A stretch of 64,000 bases of DNA from Physcomitrium patens (GCF_000002425.4 NC_037269.1:5709834-5773833), one strand, 5' to 3'; positions 23,316 through 36,928 are shown, counted from the stretch's first letter. The notes: a model not told the origin generated them from the letters alone. Made by a program: numbers and translations.

Positions 23316-25258
23316 CCATATGATCATAACCTTTCTTATATACTTTATATTTATGCTTTTGACTTTGCTATTGGAGCAGTCCTTCAAGAAGACTTTGGTA
23401 GGAGCCTTCAATCCATGGCATATGAATCACACAAGCTCAAAAGGCCAAAGCGCAATTAGTCTACACATAATAGAGAGCAATTAGCGATTGTATATGCCAC
23501 AAAGGTATGGTGATACTATCTATTAGGAAAGCGAGTGATTATTTAGACTGACCATCCATCTTTATTATATGATTTGTATTTAAAAAATATGAAATCATGA
23601 TATTATTTTTAGGAAGAATAATTGTAATTTTTTTATATTCACCTTGAATACAAGTAAAGGTGACAATATACTATGTTGGACATCGTATCATAGAAACCAA
23701 ACTCAAAGGCCAAATCAATAGATAAGGCAAAAGTTACTACCATTAATAGTATCATTTCAAATCTAATTAAAGAAGTAAAATAGAAGGAAGCTATACATTA
23801 GAATACTTATTTCAAGATGGTTAGCAATTGGCTGAAGGTAGATAATTGACAATATCAAGATTATAGTCTTAGTGATGGCTTGCTCTATTTTAAGAAGGAG
23901 ATTTATATATCTAAAAATATTATATTTTTGATACACATACCTCAAGAGAGACATGATATTCTAATATCTAAGCATCTAAGGCATGAAAAGACTTTAGAAC
24001 AAATCTTAAAAACGTAATTTTGGATAGATTTGGACTATGATGTTTGAGTTTTTGTGGACTCTTGTAAGTCATGTCAATATAACAAAATACACAATGTGAA
24101 ATCTCTTGGACTATTGCACCCAATTCTATTACCAATGGCATATTGGAAGCAAGTAAACATAGACTTCATTACATGTTTATTGCAAAGGCCTCATAATTAT
24201 ACCACAATTGTTGTCTTTATGGACCAACTCTCGAAGTAACTTCACTTGATTGTAGTACAATGTGATATTGATATCCTAGCACTTGCATGAGTTTTCTTTG
24301 ACACTATCATTTATCAACATGGATTATTTTGTGTCATCATTTCAAATTGAGATACGTGCTTTACAGAGAATTTTTGATAGGCCTTGTTTAAGCTATTAGT
24401 CACATGACTTGCCATATCTATGATCTTTCATCTTTAAATAGATGGACAAACAGAGCATACAAATCGGACCTCAGAAGATATGTTATGAGAATTTGTGGCA
24501 ATTTATTATAATGATTGGAATGAATATTTGACACCTTTGGAATTTCCTTATAATGATACTATTTAACCAAGTACCAATTATTCATCATTCTTCTTTAATA
24601 CCAGTCAGCATCCAATTACACCAACAACTCTCTATCATTCTATCAATATTAATAACTTGACAACTCAAAAGAGTTTATAAAATGGCTTATAATTATATTT
24701 TAGAAAGTATGGAATTACCTCTTTATTGCATAAAATTGACAGAAGTAATATGCAGATAACCACCGACAGTATAAGACCTTTTGAAAGGATGACCAAGCAT
24801 TACTTCTCAATGGCAACTTTCCACTTACTACATCAATCCAAGTCCATAAGATGGCACCTCATTAGCTTGGATCTTTTTGTATTTCTACGATAATTTCTAA
24901 TGTTGTATATTGCCTCAAGCTTTCGCCACATATTTGGATCTATCCAATCTTCAACATATTGTAGCTCAAGGAATTTCATACTAGACTAAGGCGCTTCTTC
25001 AATCGACACCAACCACCATCACCATTGGTTGTCATTGATGACCAAAAAGAATATGAAATAGAAAATATTTTGGAGCATCGCTACCTTTGTCATGGCAATA
25101 GACATTCATAACTTCAATACAAAGTCCTTTGAAAAGGCTATCCTATTTATAATGCAACATGAAAACTTGTACAAAACCTCATCTATTGTCAAAAAATAAT
25201 CTAAAAATACCATCGAGAGTGAAACGAGGACGTTCCATATTAGTAGAGGGAGATTAAT

Positions 25259-25817
25259 TGTAACACAACATTGATAAGATAATTATATTACTAACAAGTA
25301 GAGATAGATAATTGAGGCCATTTTTTAAGAAGTTTTTAGAAGTTTTTAGAATTGAAAATAAGTTGGTGATTTATGTAGGATCCACTATGAAACATCCCAG
25401 AAGAATTAAGGGGGGTTATTTAAGTAGAACCTATGTCTAGAACCTTTTAAGAGGGTATTTATCAAAGTGGATCCACCTCTAAAATATACTAAAAGAGTGG
25501 TTATATTGACAAGGCTCACTATTATGGATATTCTAAAGAGTTCCAAAATAGTTAAACAAAGTATAAATAAGACTAAGTATACCATTTAGAATATTTGGTC
25601 AAGTATGGCTTTGGTTTCTTTCTCTTAATAAAGTTTGGTATGTATTTTTTGTTCTGTTCTATTTTATTTCTTTTTGCTTTGATTTATCTTTCATATTCTA
25701 TTATATTTAGTTTTGTTTAGTTTTATTCTCGTCCATTTTGTCCTACTTTGTAATGGAATTTATATTACTATAGATTAGAAGGATTTTAGATTTTTAATAG
25801 AATTCAATCTTGTTTCA
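25259..25817 (+). repeat. Probable 3' LTR of element F
   Basis: Follows a purine-rich tract (AGTAGAGGGAGATTAA) and begins TGTAACACAAC at 25259. A plausible end is TGTTTCA at 25817. No second copy lies in the window, so the limits are tentative. Confidence 0.45.
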
Positions 25818-25849
25818 GTAAAGATAGTAATACATTTAGGCTAATATGT

Positions 25850-28840
25850 CTAAAAACCAAGAAGATCATTAAGAATCATTATGTAGAGTGTTTTGAAGCA
25901 TAAGAATACTTATGAGCACTTGAAGATATTTTCAAGTAGGAGTAATGATATGTTTATAGATACATTTTTAATTTCAACAAAGAAAAAAATAATAATAATG
26001 ACAATGAAAATAGTAGATATATAAATCAAAATGAAGAGTCAATGAAGATAGATCGAAGTATATCTACAATTTTTAAAATGAGAAATGAAAACAATCAAGA
26101 TATTGAACATGATGATGATGAGTACTAGCCTTTGAATATGAAAAACCAAATTTTAAGAAAGAAGGTTATAAGAGACCATAGAATATATGAATCTATCTTC
26201 AACAAGTGAAAGGAAATATTCTATGAGAGAAAAAAAAAACTTTGAGAATAGTGGAAGAACCACATCATTCTTGAAATAAGTGAAGACAATACTAATATTC
26301 CATTCTTTATTGATTCATTGAATTTGTAAAAATACAATGAAGTCCACGGATGCTATGAAGTAAAAAAGGGCCATGGAAGAAGAATACAAATTATTTATAG
26401 ACAATGGAATATGGAAATTGACTCAAATTCCATCAAATTTAACTTTAATTGGTTGTAAGTGGAAGTTTAGAACTAAAATAATATAATAGAAAATATTATG
26501 AGATACAAAGCTAGATTGCTTGTTAAAGAACACAAGTGTTGATTTCAATGAGACATTTGCTTCCATGGCCAAATTCACCACTATTAAAACTATTATGACA
26601 ATTGAGGCAATAATAGACTTGAAGATGTATCAAATGGATTTGAAGATAGCTTTTTTGAATAGAAATTTGAAAAATGACATCTACATAGATCAATCTTAAG
26701 GATTTTTTGAAGAAGACAAACAACATCTTGTTTGTAAGTTAAAAGAATTCTTTTTGAGGATCAAACAATCACCAAAGACATGATACTATGATATTCATAC
26801 ATGCTTTGTGAATGAAGGATTTATTAGAAGCAAGATTGATGATTCTTTATATGTGATGTAATTAAATGAGTTCTTATTGATTCTCATCTTCTATATTAAT
26901 GATTTGATCATTTTAACCATTACCTTAAAGATAATAGATTGTTTTAATACAAAGTTATAAAAGGAGTATGAGATGAGTGATTTGGAAGAGCTTCACTATT
27001 TTTTGGGGGTAGAATTTATAAGAGATTATATTGATAAGACCATTATAATGAACCAAAGTAAGTATATTGAAGATGTCTTGAAACAATTCAACATATAAGA
27101 ATGTAAGCATATTAGAATACCTTTAGAAGCCAATTTGAAGTTGATGAAGTTCATGGATGATGAATTTGCTGAAATTGAAGGTGAAATATAAGGTATTCCA
27201 TACAAAATAGCAATGGACTCACTTATATATATTTAATAGTTAGCACAAGGATAGATCTTGCATATGAGATGAATGTTGTGAGCCAACACATGTCAAAGGC
27301 TAGATGAATCTATTGAACAACCATCAAAAAGATCATGAGGTACTTAAAAAAACTTTTATACTTCAAATTGTGCCTTGGAGGAAATAATATTTCTTTGTAT
27401 GGTTATTGTGATGTAAATTGAATTAGAGATACAAATAATAAAATATTAAGAATAGAATGTGTATTTTTTATTAGAATAGGAGCTCTTTTATGGAATTACA
27501 AGAAACAATGAACAATTTTAAGGTCCATAATAAAGGTGTACTATATGGCAATAAGCCATAGTGCTATAGCAGTAATATGACTAACATAACTTTTATTGGA
27601 CATTGGAGTAGTACAATTGGAAGCAACTTTAATAAAGTGTAATAATAAAAAAAATATCTTACTTTTACAAAGAATCCAAAACATCATTCAAGAACTAAAC
27701 TTATTGGCATTCACAATCACTTCATATGAAAGAAAATTAAAATAGGAGTGATTGATATGAAGTATTGTGCAATGGAAGACATGCTTGTTGATTTGTTGAC
27801 AAAGAAATTAAGATTGAAATCCTTTGACTAATAACAAAGTAGAAGTGTTGAAGTAAGTAAAAATAAAAATGAATATAGAATAAGTTATCTTATAGATGAT
27901 ATTATCTTAGATAAATTAGTAATAGTCAAAAGATTGGCTCTTAGTATGTAGATGTCATAGATATACACATGTAAATCAATAATTACCTAGATGATTAGAT
28001 AAAAATAAGTAAAAATAAATTAATTCTATAATATCTTCTATAGAAGCTTCTTAAAAGCTTCATAGATGTTGCTTTGACTTTATATGTATTTATAATTGAT
28101 CTTTTAGGTTAGAAACATGGTTAATAAATTAATCATGTGCCACATATGTTGGTGGCTTGAAGAACAAGCTAATTATGTGGCATGCACATAGAAAACTTAT
28201 CTTGTAAGCTAAGGCATGTGTCTTGTAAAGTCAATACATATTATGTCCTATAGAACATCGCTACCTAGCTCCTAGTTAGATAGTACATATAGAAGAAAGA
28301 GTGAAGCTCTCTTCACTCTTGTCAATTTCTTTCTTACTTCTAGTCTAGATTTAAGAGTTTCTAGTTTTCTTGTCTTTTTGCAATAACCATTACAATTTCT
28401 TTTTAATATACATTTTTCTTTATTTCTATTTTGTTATACTTGTTTAATTATTTTCATCAAGTTCTTATTTCTAATAGTAGAAAGGCCAAAAAATAAGGTA
28501 GATGAATGATTAAAGAATCTTAGGAGTATAAAAGATATATTAAAAATATATTCTTATAATAGATAAAATATCAATAGATAGTCTCAATAGAACCTTGAAT
28601 GGATGTATTCATCAAAGAATGGAATTGTCCATTAAAGCAGCAGTTACTACCTATAAGTAATAGGAATTGGAAGTAAGAGTTATCTTATTTTATATTATCT
28701 TTGTATGTAATCTTGTTGATGCTATATACTATGACTTTAAAGTTCTCTTTCTTCAATAAAGTGTATAAACCAAAATCTTCCTATAAAAAAAGATAAAGAT
28801 AGCAAATAGAACCATATTTTATTAACCTACTCTTAATTCT
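25850..28840 (+). mobile_element. Ty1/copia fossil (element J) with nested solo LTR
   Basis: Decayed plus-strand pol. Reverse transcriptase is recognisable at about 26370-27130: EEYKLFIDNGIWKLTQ near 26380, a KARLL(V)KEH region near 26510, MKMYQMDLK-like text near 26620, ECFLRIKQSPKTW-like text near 26745-26780, and an FYINDLI catalytic-loop region near 26890 (usual YVDD). RNase H of copia type lies about 27390-27620. Bases 27840-27950 and 28490-28840 may be parts of its 3' LTR split by the solo LTR at 27953. Very many breaks are present; the copy is old. Confidence 0.7.
27953..28490 (+). repeat. Solo LTR of the G chromovirus family
   Basis: Starts TGTCATAG at 27953 and is homologous to 59297-59870 (shared ATAATTAC, AGAAGCTTC, CTTGAAGA and CTCCTAGTTAGATAGTA blocks). 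It diverges near its 3' end at about 28480. No chromovirus internal sequence adjoins it. It is nested in the 3' end of the copia element. Confidence 0.7.
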
Positions 28841-30010
28841 AAATAAAAAAATTGGTCTTTGATTTTGATATTAATTGGACTTTTTTGGCATTTTTTAAAC
28901 TTAAGGTGACTTGCAAATGAATCTACACACAAAAAATATACCACTACTATGTGAAGGAGAAAGAAAAAGGGAAAAAAGGAAAAAGAAAAAAGAAAAAAAT
29001 ATTAATATCCCAGACGTGAAAAGAGGAAACTTTCTGTGGTACCAAACAACTAGTGGTCGGCGACCTTGGGGATGGGGTCCTTCAGCCCTGCTCCACTCTT
29101 GTCATGTAGCAAAATTGGCTTCGAAATTTGGTTTGCTTGTGACAAATGTCGAATCGGGGCCTCCCCCCATTCTCACCACTTGTCCCCTCTCACAATGCCC
29201 CGACTTCTGCAACTGACTGGCATATCTCGCCATTTTCAAGCTTCATGACCTCATGGGGAATTCCTTTTTTCCAGGTGGGTTGCGATAATTGTCGATGGAT
29301 TGTGCACTTCTGATGTAAAGGCAGCGAAATCTCACTTGAAATAGTGTCTTTTGATGACGTATTGATGTGGGATTGTATGAAGAAGTTTGATTCTGTGCTT
29401 CATTGATAGGCGTTGGAGTTGGTGGATATGGTGATCTTTGGTTGGAATTCGACAATGTTGGGAGCGAGAGGAGAGTGATTTAGTGGATTAATGGGTTTGA
29501 GGGAGTTTGTGTTTGAATTAGGGTTGTTGAGAATGGGTTTTTATTTAGGGTTTGAAAGCAGCTTCAGCTTTCGGAATGTTACAAGGATTTAACTCTCGGC
29601 TAGTTTGAGGTTTGTAATGAATGCTGGTGTTTGGAGATTATCCTGGCACTCTCATGTTTTCTGCTCGAGTGTGAATACTTTTACAGAGCATTTATTTGTA
29701 GGATTAGTAAGATATTCAATCCTCCGTCGGTTTTCGAATTCCGGTCAGCAGAAATTGGAACTTTGCTCTGAGTCAGTGGGAAACCCTTATTGAAGTTGAT
29801 GTTTTGTGATTTTGATTACAAGTAATTTCTGGAAGGGACCGGGAAGGATTTAAGTTTTTGTGAGTTGAAATTGCGTTGAAGCCCGTTCGGCTAAATTTGG
29901 CTCTGTGGGACGTTCAGTGATTGAAATGGCATTCAATGCGGTTCGTGTTCCAGATTCATTGGCAGCAGACGCAAGAGCACTATCAGAGTGAGTCATAGAG
30001 GTCACAAATC
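28841..30010. other. Intergenic, upstream region of the J-domain gene
   Basis: The left end is AT-rich TE debris. From about 29000 composition becomes more balanced, as in the genic island. Several open frames up to about 100 codons occur on both strands, but none resembles a known protein. An in-frame TAG stands shortly before the gene's ATG. The stretch probably holds promoter and 5' leader; no specific element was recognised. Confidence 0.4.
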
Positions 30011-31914
30011 ATGTGGAGCAACAAACGCAGAGAGAGCGAGACTGACAGGCGGAAGCGGACACGAGTGGAGGGGAGAGAGAATCCTAATGATGACAATGTT
30101 AAGAGACAAGCAGGGCTTTGGATGGTATTCTTTTTGGGCGCCGCTGCAGTAAGTGTTGCTATCTCCAACTTTGCGTCGCTTATAGCTTCACTTAATTGGA
30201 GCCCTAAACCATGTAGGCGATCCTGAAGCGTCGACATCTGAGGCGCCTCAAATTACCTTGAGTCTCTGTCACAGTTTCAAAAGCTTCTGCATCAAGCTCT
30301 GTATAGAAACCTGCGTGTTCGGGACTTGGTTGGATTTTTTCTGTTTCGTAACCGTTACATACTAGATTTTCGTAGTCATCTTTTTGTTCAGATCAGCTAA
30401 CACTATTTTGAGCCGTGCTGAATTTTTATTATGAACTTATATAGGAGCACATCTATGCATCTTGCTTCTTATCTAGTCACAGTTAATTCTCGAGCCTGGT
30501 ACTCATTACGAAATATGTAGCACATATCATCATTATTTCTGCTCATCTTAAGAAAAAATAGAAAACTAGCCTTTGGGACGCAGATTGTTAGCTGCTGTTA
30601 TGATCTCTAATGTTGAAGTTATCCATTTAAAAGATGAGGTTTTCAGGAATACGGGTTGTCATGCATTTTAATCTCTGTTGAATGGTAGAAAATAAAAGCA
30701 AAAATTGGTTGTCTGTGTACAGGTTGGGAATATGTTTGCTCTTAAAAGGCGCCTATTGAACATTGAACGGCACTCTGCTCGGGTATTTTCCTATCTTTAT
30801 TTGCCCCTCGCAACCAGTTCCGTAATCCGTTACCTGAATGAATGATTATTTAGTATCGTGTGAAGGGGCTATGACTGAACTAACATGGTAAGCTCTTTGT
30901 TGGATTCTAGAATTGTCACAGTTCACAATCTCATGGAGAACATAACACTTCTGGCCGATACAATAGAGCGTACCAGAGCGCCAGCGGGAGTCAAACGAAC
31001 TACGAGGACAGGACTGCTCAAGAAGCTCAAAGGCGATGGCGAGCTCATTTAGATGAGCAACAGCGTGTGGTATAGCTACTTCATACCAAATTTAATTTCA
31101 GATTTTCAATTTGTTTTAGATGGTGGAGGCTATACCGATCTTTACGTTTTTTTTATTCTTTTATTGCATTTCCAACAATTTTGGAGATGTCGGGATACTG
31201 AGATAAGGTGTTGTGCATTGAAAGAAAAGAGTAAATGTAGCACCTGGAAGAACACTTTGTTGCAGCGATCGTTTGGTTTCCAAATTGGAAGTGAGGCTCA
31301 ACTTGCTCAAATTGTTGCTAAATGTGTTGAGAACACAAATTTTATCCTGTCAAATCCACGTTTTTTTCGTTGCAATATTTTTTTGAGTATATATTGTGCT
31401 TACTTGAGGCACATTTGGGAACATTCGTTCTATGTCGTCCAGTCTAGTAGAAGTGATGGATTCCCTTCCTGTCGTACAGGAACGCATTCGCCGAATGAAA
31501 GAAGCTTTCGCTCGAGAGAAAGTCTCCCAAGCGAATTCCTACAATCCTTGGAGTGAGCGTCGTGGTGACAAATGGGACTGGAAATTTGAGGGTAATCGAT
31601 GGGAATGGAAAGGTGACGAGCAGAGGGAAAAAGCACAACAAGAACAGGATTGGCAACGAAATCAAGAGAAAAAGAACATGAATAGCTACGAGCTTCTTAA
31701 GCGTGCAAGGCTCGCGTATCACTTCACCGTGCTGGGGCTTGATGCTACTCGACCTCAACCATACTCTGATGCTGATATCAAGGCAGCCTTTCGGTCGAAA
31801 GCCTTTGAGTATCATCCGGATCAAAACCCAGGTAATGTCCAAACGGCTGAAGTTAAGTTCAGGCAGCTGTTGGAGTCGTATCATTTGCTTAAGAGTCAAC
31901 TAAAGCTTAAATAG
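30011..31914 (+). CDS. Membrane-anchored J-domain (DnaJ/Hsp40) co-chaperone
   Basis: Four exons read by eye: 30011-30148, 30723-30782, 30911-31069, 31480-31914, all joined in phase 0 with GT..AG introns, giving about 263 residues. Residues 1-35 are basic and charged. Residues about 36-52 (LWMVFFLGAAAVGNMFAL, spanning the first intron) form one membrane segment. A charged, Trp-rich middle region follows (WDWKF, WEWKGDEQREK). The C-terminus is a J domain, about residues 198-262, with the HPD motif at 231-233 (EYHPDQNPG) that stimulates Hsp70 ATPase. In other plants J proteins with one N-terminal anchor sit in organelle or ER membranes; the compartment here is unknown. The ATG chosen is the first after an in-frame stop. 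I recall an Arabidopsis J protein of similar size and layout but assign no name. Confidence 0.85.
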
Positions 31915-33617
31915 GCTTCAGAATTATGGTTAGTTGTAGTGGAATTTATTGAAACGTATTCAGGTCCAACTATCATGTAATTTAGTGACACTAATAACGA
32001 TTTTTTTATTTTATCGAAGTCCAAAGTGGGCATGAATTCTCACATGCGATGTGGCGTTGATTTTGTGAAGTTGGGTTTTGCAATGACCAAGTTTAATGTC
32101 TATTTTAATTCCTAGCAGTGTAACGTTGTTGATGACTAGTCAACTCTGCAACGCTTACTTTCTCTGCCTTGGATATCTTTGTAAGCTGAAATCATAACTC
32201 ATGTTCGAACAAATATCTTATGCACGAATAAGCTGTGTGGGGTCCTTGATGAAGGTCTTTTTTTTCTGTTGATTGTACTGCATGGTACTGTGTGGTACAG
32301 GATGTGCGTGTAGCAGAGTTTGCTGGCTTTACGTAGTGTTGTATTCAAAATACTTGCCAGAAGATAGGTTTGTTTGAGCTGTATGAATTCTGTAAATGTG
32401 CTGAAAACCCTGCGATAGCTCTAACTGCCATAATGTTATCTTCAGAATTTGATATGCCATGCTTCGAACATCCAAAGCTCTGCTGGGTGTGACGGAAGCT
32501 AAGACTAGGACATGCTGGTCTGCTAAAGACATTCTGGGGAATGCTGGTGTTACAACACGTTTGTTTTACTCGAATTGCTGATCAGGAGTCTGAGTTAACT
32601 CTAAAAAATTTCTCATTCTTTTATGCTATATGATACCATAAGAATATCACGATCCTTTATGTAACAGAATACTTCCCTCTTAGAACTTCAAACTGAATAT
32701 GACAAGTGAATGTACCATTGAATTCCCAAAGCTGCACATTCTCATCTGCTCAAGCTCAACAGAATGTACGTGCAGTGAATGCTGTAAATATTAGGAGGTC
32801 AAAAGAGGAGAATGGATTGAAGAATTACCTGAGAAAAAGTATTGCTACTGCCATCACAACTTGCCCTCCAGTACACCCTTAGTATACTACTCAACCGAAT
32901 GTAGTAGTCATCAAAACGTTTTATCATAATTTCATAAAACTTGCAAGACCATCTTTTGTACTTAGGTAATCAAAGTGCCAGTGTTAGCAATGTCAAGCTC
33001 AATGAGAAAGAAAAATAGTTCAAAAAGTTGTTTGGACAATGATAGACATGTTGTTGGTAATAGCAAAAACTATTATTACATTAGCAATATCATAAAACGA
33101 TAATACAATCAAACTAAGCCTTATAAGTGTTAACATGAGTAAAGTTTCAAGAAAATGTAACTTCTTTATGAGGAGGACTTAGTATTTAGAGCCATAGTGG
33201 AATAGATATCCAATTAGAACCTAAGATGAACTAAAAAGCAAAATGGCTACTTGTATAAGAATATTTTTATAAACTTCAATCCTTCAACTTTGTCAAATTG
33301 CTTATAAATGATTTTGTGTTTTTCTTGTAAAATCCACATCCTTAACCTTTAATCCCTTCTACCAAAAAATTAGAAACTTTCAACAATTGATTGCCCGTAA
33401 ATAAACTACTCACAAAGTTTAATGCAACTATTCAACATCTATATTCATAAACATGCATAGATGATAGACAGATGAAGTAAACAGAACAAACTATAAGTTA
33501 GGTGATTGTTTCGCAAAGTTGGTATTTAAAAGTCTACTTTTATAGGCCATGTATCAAAAGCCTTATCAAGGTTCCTTAGTTCATGAAAAAAACTGTCTCC
33601 TTTTGAAGTTTTGGCTT

Positions 33618-33654
<37 letters not shown>

Positions 33655-34058
33655 AAGTTATTAAACTATATTATAGAACAAACACAATAATAGTTATTTA
33701 ATTTTTATTTTATCAAAAAAATTATAGATTAAAAATTGGGCATCAATAGAGATCCAATCTATTAGAAGAGAATTAAATCACATGTATTCTCCAAAGAAAT
33801 ATGTTCTAATGCATTTCTATGCCAAAGAGTTCTTGTAAATTCTTTTAACAAAAAAATAACATCATATTTTTCCAAATGACATTATCCACCCAACTCCATG
33901 TATTTTAATACATTAAGTCAAAACCCAATTAAATTAACAAAAACATACTTAATCATAAAATTAAAATAACAAGTGAAGAAAAAGAACCATCCAAACACCC
34001 ACAAAGTACACAAGAACCCACACGAGTCGTCTATCAATGGCGTCGTTGCAGCAGCAGC
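31915..34058. other. Intergenic DNA between the J-domain gene and Z-ISO
   Basis: Contains the 3' end of the J-domain gene, then AT-rich sequence with a (TA)n tract at about 33628-33651. No gene, tRNA or recognisable transposon was seen. Confidence 0.5.
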
Positions 34059-34400
34059 GTGGCCGAGAGTGCTACGTCGCCGCCTGGAGGAATCGAGACC
34101 CGTGAAACGGCCTCGAATGAGGGGTTAGCAGATCCTTGCAACGATCTCGTGGGGATCCTCCGTTCAATTCAATTCCTTCCTTGCTTCCTTCGCTCACTTG
34201 GGTTCCTCCTTGATCCGTCTCTTCCTGCCAATGCCAGTTGTGTTTTGGGTGAGATTTGTTGTTACGAGACTTTGAGCCATGAGTTTTGCAGCAGATTGCG
34301 CGTTGTGGGGAGCATGCTACAAAGCTGTTGTTGTTGTTGGGTGTTGAGAGAATCGTGGGATGAAGATGAGTTACTGCGGAAAATTGATGACTGCCTTTAG
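34059..34400 (+). other. Upstream open frame (113 codons) before Z-ISO, probably 5' leader
   Basis: An open frame lies 120 bp before the Z-ISO start codon. It has no recognisable domain, is rich in Cys and Leu, and begins within a GC-rich stretch (CAGCAGCAGCG) that looks like leader sequence. It may be an upstream ORF in the Z-ISO transcript or simply chance. Function unknown. Confidence 0.3.
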
Positions 34401-34520
34401 AGTGCGGCCGTTTCAGGGTTTTTGAGTGATCACCGTGTTACGGGAGGTGTTGGGAGAGGTCAATTTGAGTGTTGTGTCTCGAGTGTTGGCTTCGTGGGTG
34501 ATCGTCTGTTACTCGCAGCT

Positions 34521-36928
34521 ATGGCGCAATCTGCTGCGGTTTCGTCTGCTTTGTTTTGTGGGAGAGTGGGTGTCACTCAAGCTCAATGGCTTTGTCTTTC
34601 TCGATCTTTGCCTTCTTCGGGTGCGTTTGGAAAGCACGCGCCTCGCTTGGATGTGAGTTTTCTTTAATTTGCCCCTCGTATTCCACTTTTATCAGTGCCG
34701 CAGGAATTTTTAATGTATGCAAGTCGTTGCTAGGGGTTAAGAAAGTTTTGTTGACAGGTTTTGAGCAAGAAACTGCGAATTTCGAGTGGTGAGAACCTCC
34801 TGAGACCAGCATATCAAGGATGGGTATGGAGCACCAAGGCACACGATAGCAAAGACAACGTCTCTACCTCTCCCGTTCGATCGTCACAGACACCGTCTTT
34901 CCCTCCTCCTGATCTTACAACGTCTGAAGGCCTAGTTGGGGAGGATGCTGCTGCATTTGACGTCTCCAGCCAAAAGACCTCCTCCTGGTTGCTCTTTACA
35001 GCAATTCTGGGAGTAGTCCTTGCGATTCTTTACGTGGCTTGGATTGACCCTGAAACAGGCTACGGGGGTGCATATATTGATTCAATTTCTGCACTCAGCG
35101 ACAGTCATGAGGTAAGATAATTCTCATTTTGATTAACAATTGGCCGATCCTCTTAGTATCTAGTAATTGCAATTTGTGCCGACCAGTTTCTTGTGTTTTT
35201 TATTCGGATTGAGGATACCGTAGTTGTTTGCAGGTGGTAATGATGATTATACTGTTTACATTTGCTTTGGTTCATAGCGGACTGGCAAGCCTGCGTGGAG
35301 CAGGAGAAAAATTGATCGGCGAAAGGGCTTATCGTGTACTGTATGCCGCATCGTCTCTCCCTCTTGCGGTATCTGCTATGGTAAGCGTCCACGCTACAGC
35401 CAGTTTATTAAGACGAGCAATCATTCTCACAATCCAAATTCAATTCTTAGAACGTTAATGTATTCCTCAAGGTTTTTGTTTTTAACTCTCGCGGCACTTA
35501 GCTACATTTTTGTATAGTGTTCTCATGGTGCATAATAAGCGATTGACAATGTACAACGAGTCATTCGAGCTGGCTGAGAGCGGAACTTTGATTTGTTTTT
35601 TAATTCAGCAATTATAAGCCTACATTTTGGCACTGTTGTGACTTTCTCGGGGTGTTAGGAAATTCTTAAGTTGTCAAATGAATTGATATGCGTGGTGAGG
35701 TGCTCGGTTTGTTTCGGGTTTTGTTTCTTGCATGACTTTGCGAGGGCACCAAATGAGCAACGTAGAGTGTTTCTATCAGGTTTAGCGCATTTAGCACGTG
35801 TTTAAATGCTTTATAATGTGTTACCAATATTGCTCAAAGATGTTAAGCAAAGAGTTATGATTGAATTTTGCAGTGGAGGGTGGGTGTTTAGACAGAACCA
35901 AGTCAACTCCAACAGTGTATCTAGTGAAGATTACCTTGGTAATTCTAAAATGGATTTCAAAGCATTAGGACGCAGGAGAGTTGGCTCTATTGGAGCACGA
36001 AATATTCCATCTTGGTTACAATTAACACTCACATCGTTGTGGTCTGTATTTTAATTCTAAATTTGAAAATTGTGGTTCAGGTTTACTTTATAAACCACAG
36101 ATACGACGGCGTGCAGCTTTGGGATTTTCGCAGCGTCTTTGGTGTGCGTGAAATGGTTTGGGCAATGTCGTTCATCTCTTTCTTCTTTTTATACCCTTCC
36201 ACGTTTAATTTGCTTGAGGTTGCTGCTGTTGATAAGCCCAAGGTACACATGTGGGAGACTGGTATAATGCGGATCACCCGACATCCACAGGTTTTTCTTT
36301 TGCCCTCTTCCTGAATTCCTTGTCTGAATTTATGTCACGTTAATAGGATTTTTTAGCTTGTTTATTTGAACTTAATGGATTCAATTTTTGTGAAGGAATC
36401 TAGAGCTTGTTTTGTCTCAATATATTGAAATTTTCACAAGATTATTCTATTCTCATCCCACTTTAATATAAAAGAATAATGGTCGTGTCAGATTCCTCCA
36501 CCTATAAGACAGGAAAGGATTCTCAACCTCTCTACAATCCACTTTCATACGATTGGCTATTTACATGCAATTGGGTGGGACCGTTGGAACAGATGGTGGG
36601 ACAGTTTCTGTGGTGTTTTGCGCACACACTTTGGATAGGAAACTCCTTCACAGTGACTACTTCAGTTGGCTTACTTGCGCATCACCTCTTTGGAGTCTGG
36701 CACGGGGATAAACGTCAATCAGAACGACACGGAGAGGCTTACAATACTCTGAAAGAGCGGACCAGTGTCTTCCCTTTTGCTGCTATACTAGATGGTCGTC
36801 AGAAGCTGCCACCTGATTATTACAAGGAGTTTCTCAGAGTTCCCTACTTTGTAATTGCTGGGTTGACTCTTGGGGCTTATTGGTCCCAGCCATTTTTACA
36901 AAGAGCAAGCCAACATCTGAGGTGGTGA
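34521..36928 (+). CDS. Z-ISO: 15-cis-zeta-carotene isomerase (NnrU-family, plastid)
   Basis: Five exons: 34521-34652, 34758-35111, 35234-35380, 36081-36290, 36593-36928, all phase 0, giving 392 residues. Z-ISO converts 9,15,9'-tri-cis-zeta-carotene to the 9,9'-di-cis form in plastid carotenoid synthesis, using heme b. Residues 1-60 are Ser/Ala/Arg-rich, as in a chloroplast transit peptide. A membrane segment is at 121-139 (WLLFTAILGVVLAILYVAW). The NnrU domain begins at about 163: FALVHSGLASLRG with His176, several hydrophobic helices, TRHPQ ending exon 4 with His279, then MVGQFLWCFAHTLWIGN and AHHLFGVWHGDKR. The C-terminus (PPDYYKEFLRVPY, GAYWSQP) is family-typical. The start is the first ATG in the frame. 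In plant Z-ISO I recall a Cys three residues before the RHPQ His; here that position is Ile276. Confidence 0.92.

Larger units (their letters stand above)
22012..25817 (+). mobile_element. Ty3/gypsy fossil (element F), 3' part, with nested solo LTR
   Basis: Plus-strand remnant. 22012-22174 encodes the end of reverse transcriptase and linker (YYCNFI, then GAPFEW and LKEAFITAPIL). The solo LTR 22175-23315 interrupts it. From 23316 RNase H resumes (FDFAIGAVLQ near 23350-23385). Integrase follows at about 23930-24620 (CKSCQYNK near 24060; NIDFITCLLQRP near 24150-24190). Non-coding remains continue to a purine-rich tract and a probable 3' LTR at 25259-25817. The 5' part is missing, cut by element D. 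It is heavily decayed and apparently the oldest gypsy copy of the nest. Confidence 0.7.

Noticed and set aside
29926-29985. ATG followed by a GTGAGT donor upstream of the J-domain gene
   Set aside because: No following exon fits its phase, and an in-frame stop separates it from 30011. More likely 5' leader.
29983-30237. 84-codon minus-strand frame opposite the first exon of the J-domain gene
   Set aside because: The plus-strand frame joins perfectly to the following exons through a GTAAGT donor, so this is its shadow.
31053-31556. 167-codon plus frame across the third intron of the J-domain gene
   Set aside because: It reads intron 3 and the next exon in the wrong frame. The splice from 31069 to 31480 gives a continuous J-protein.
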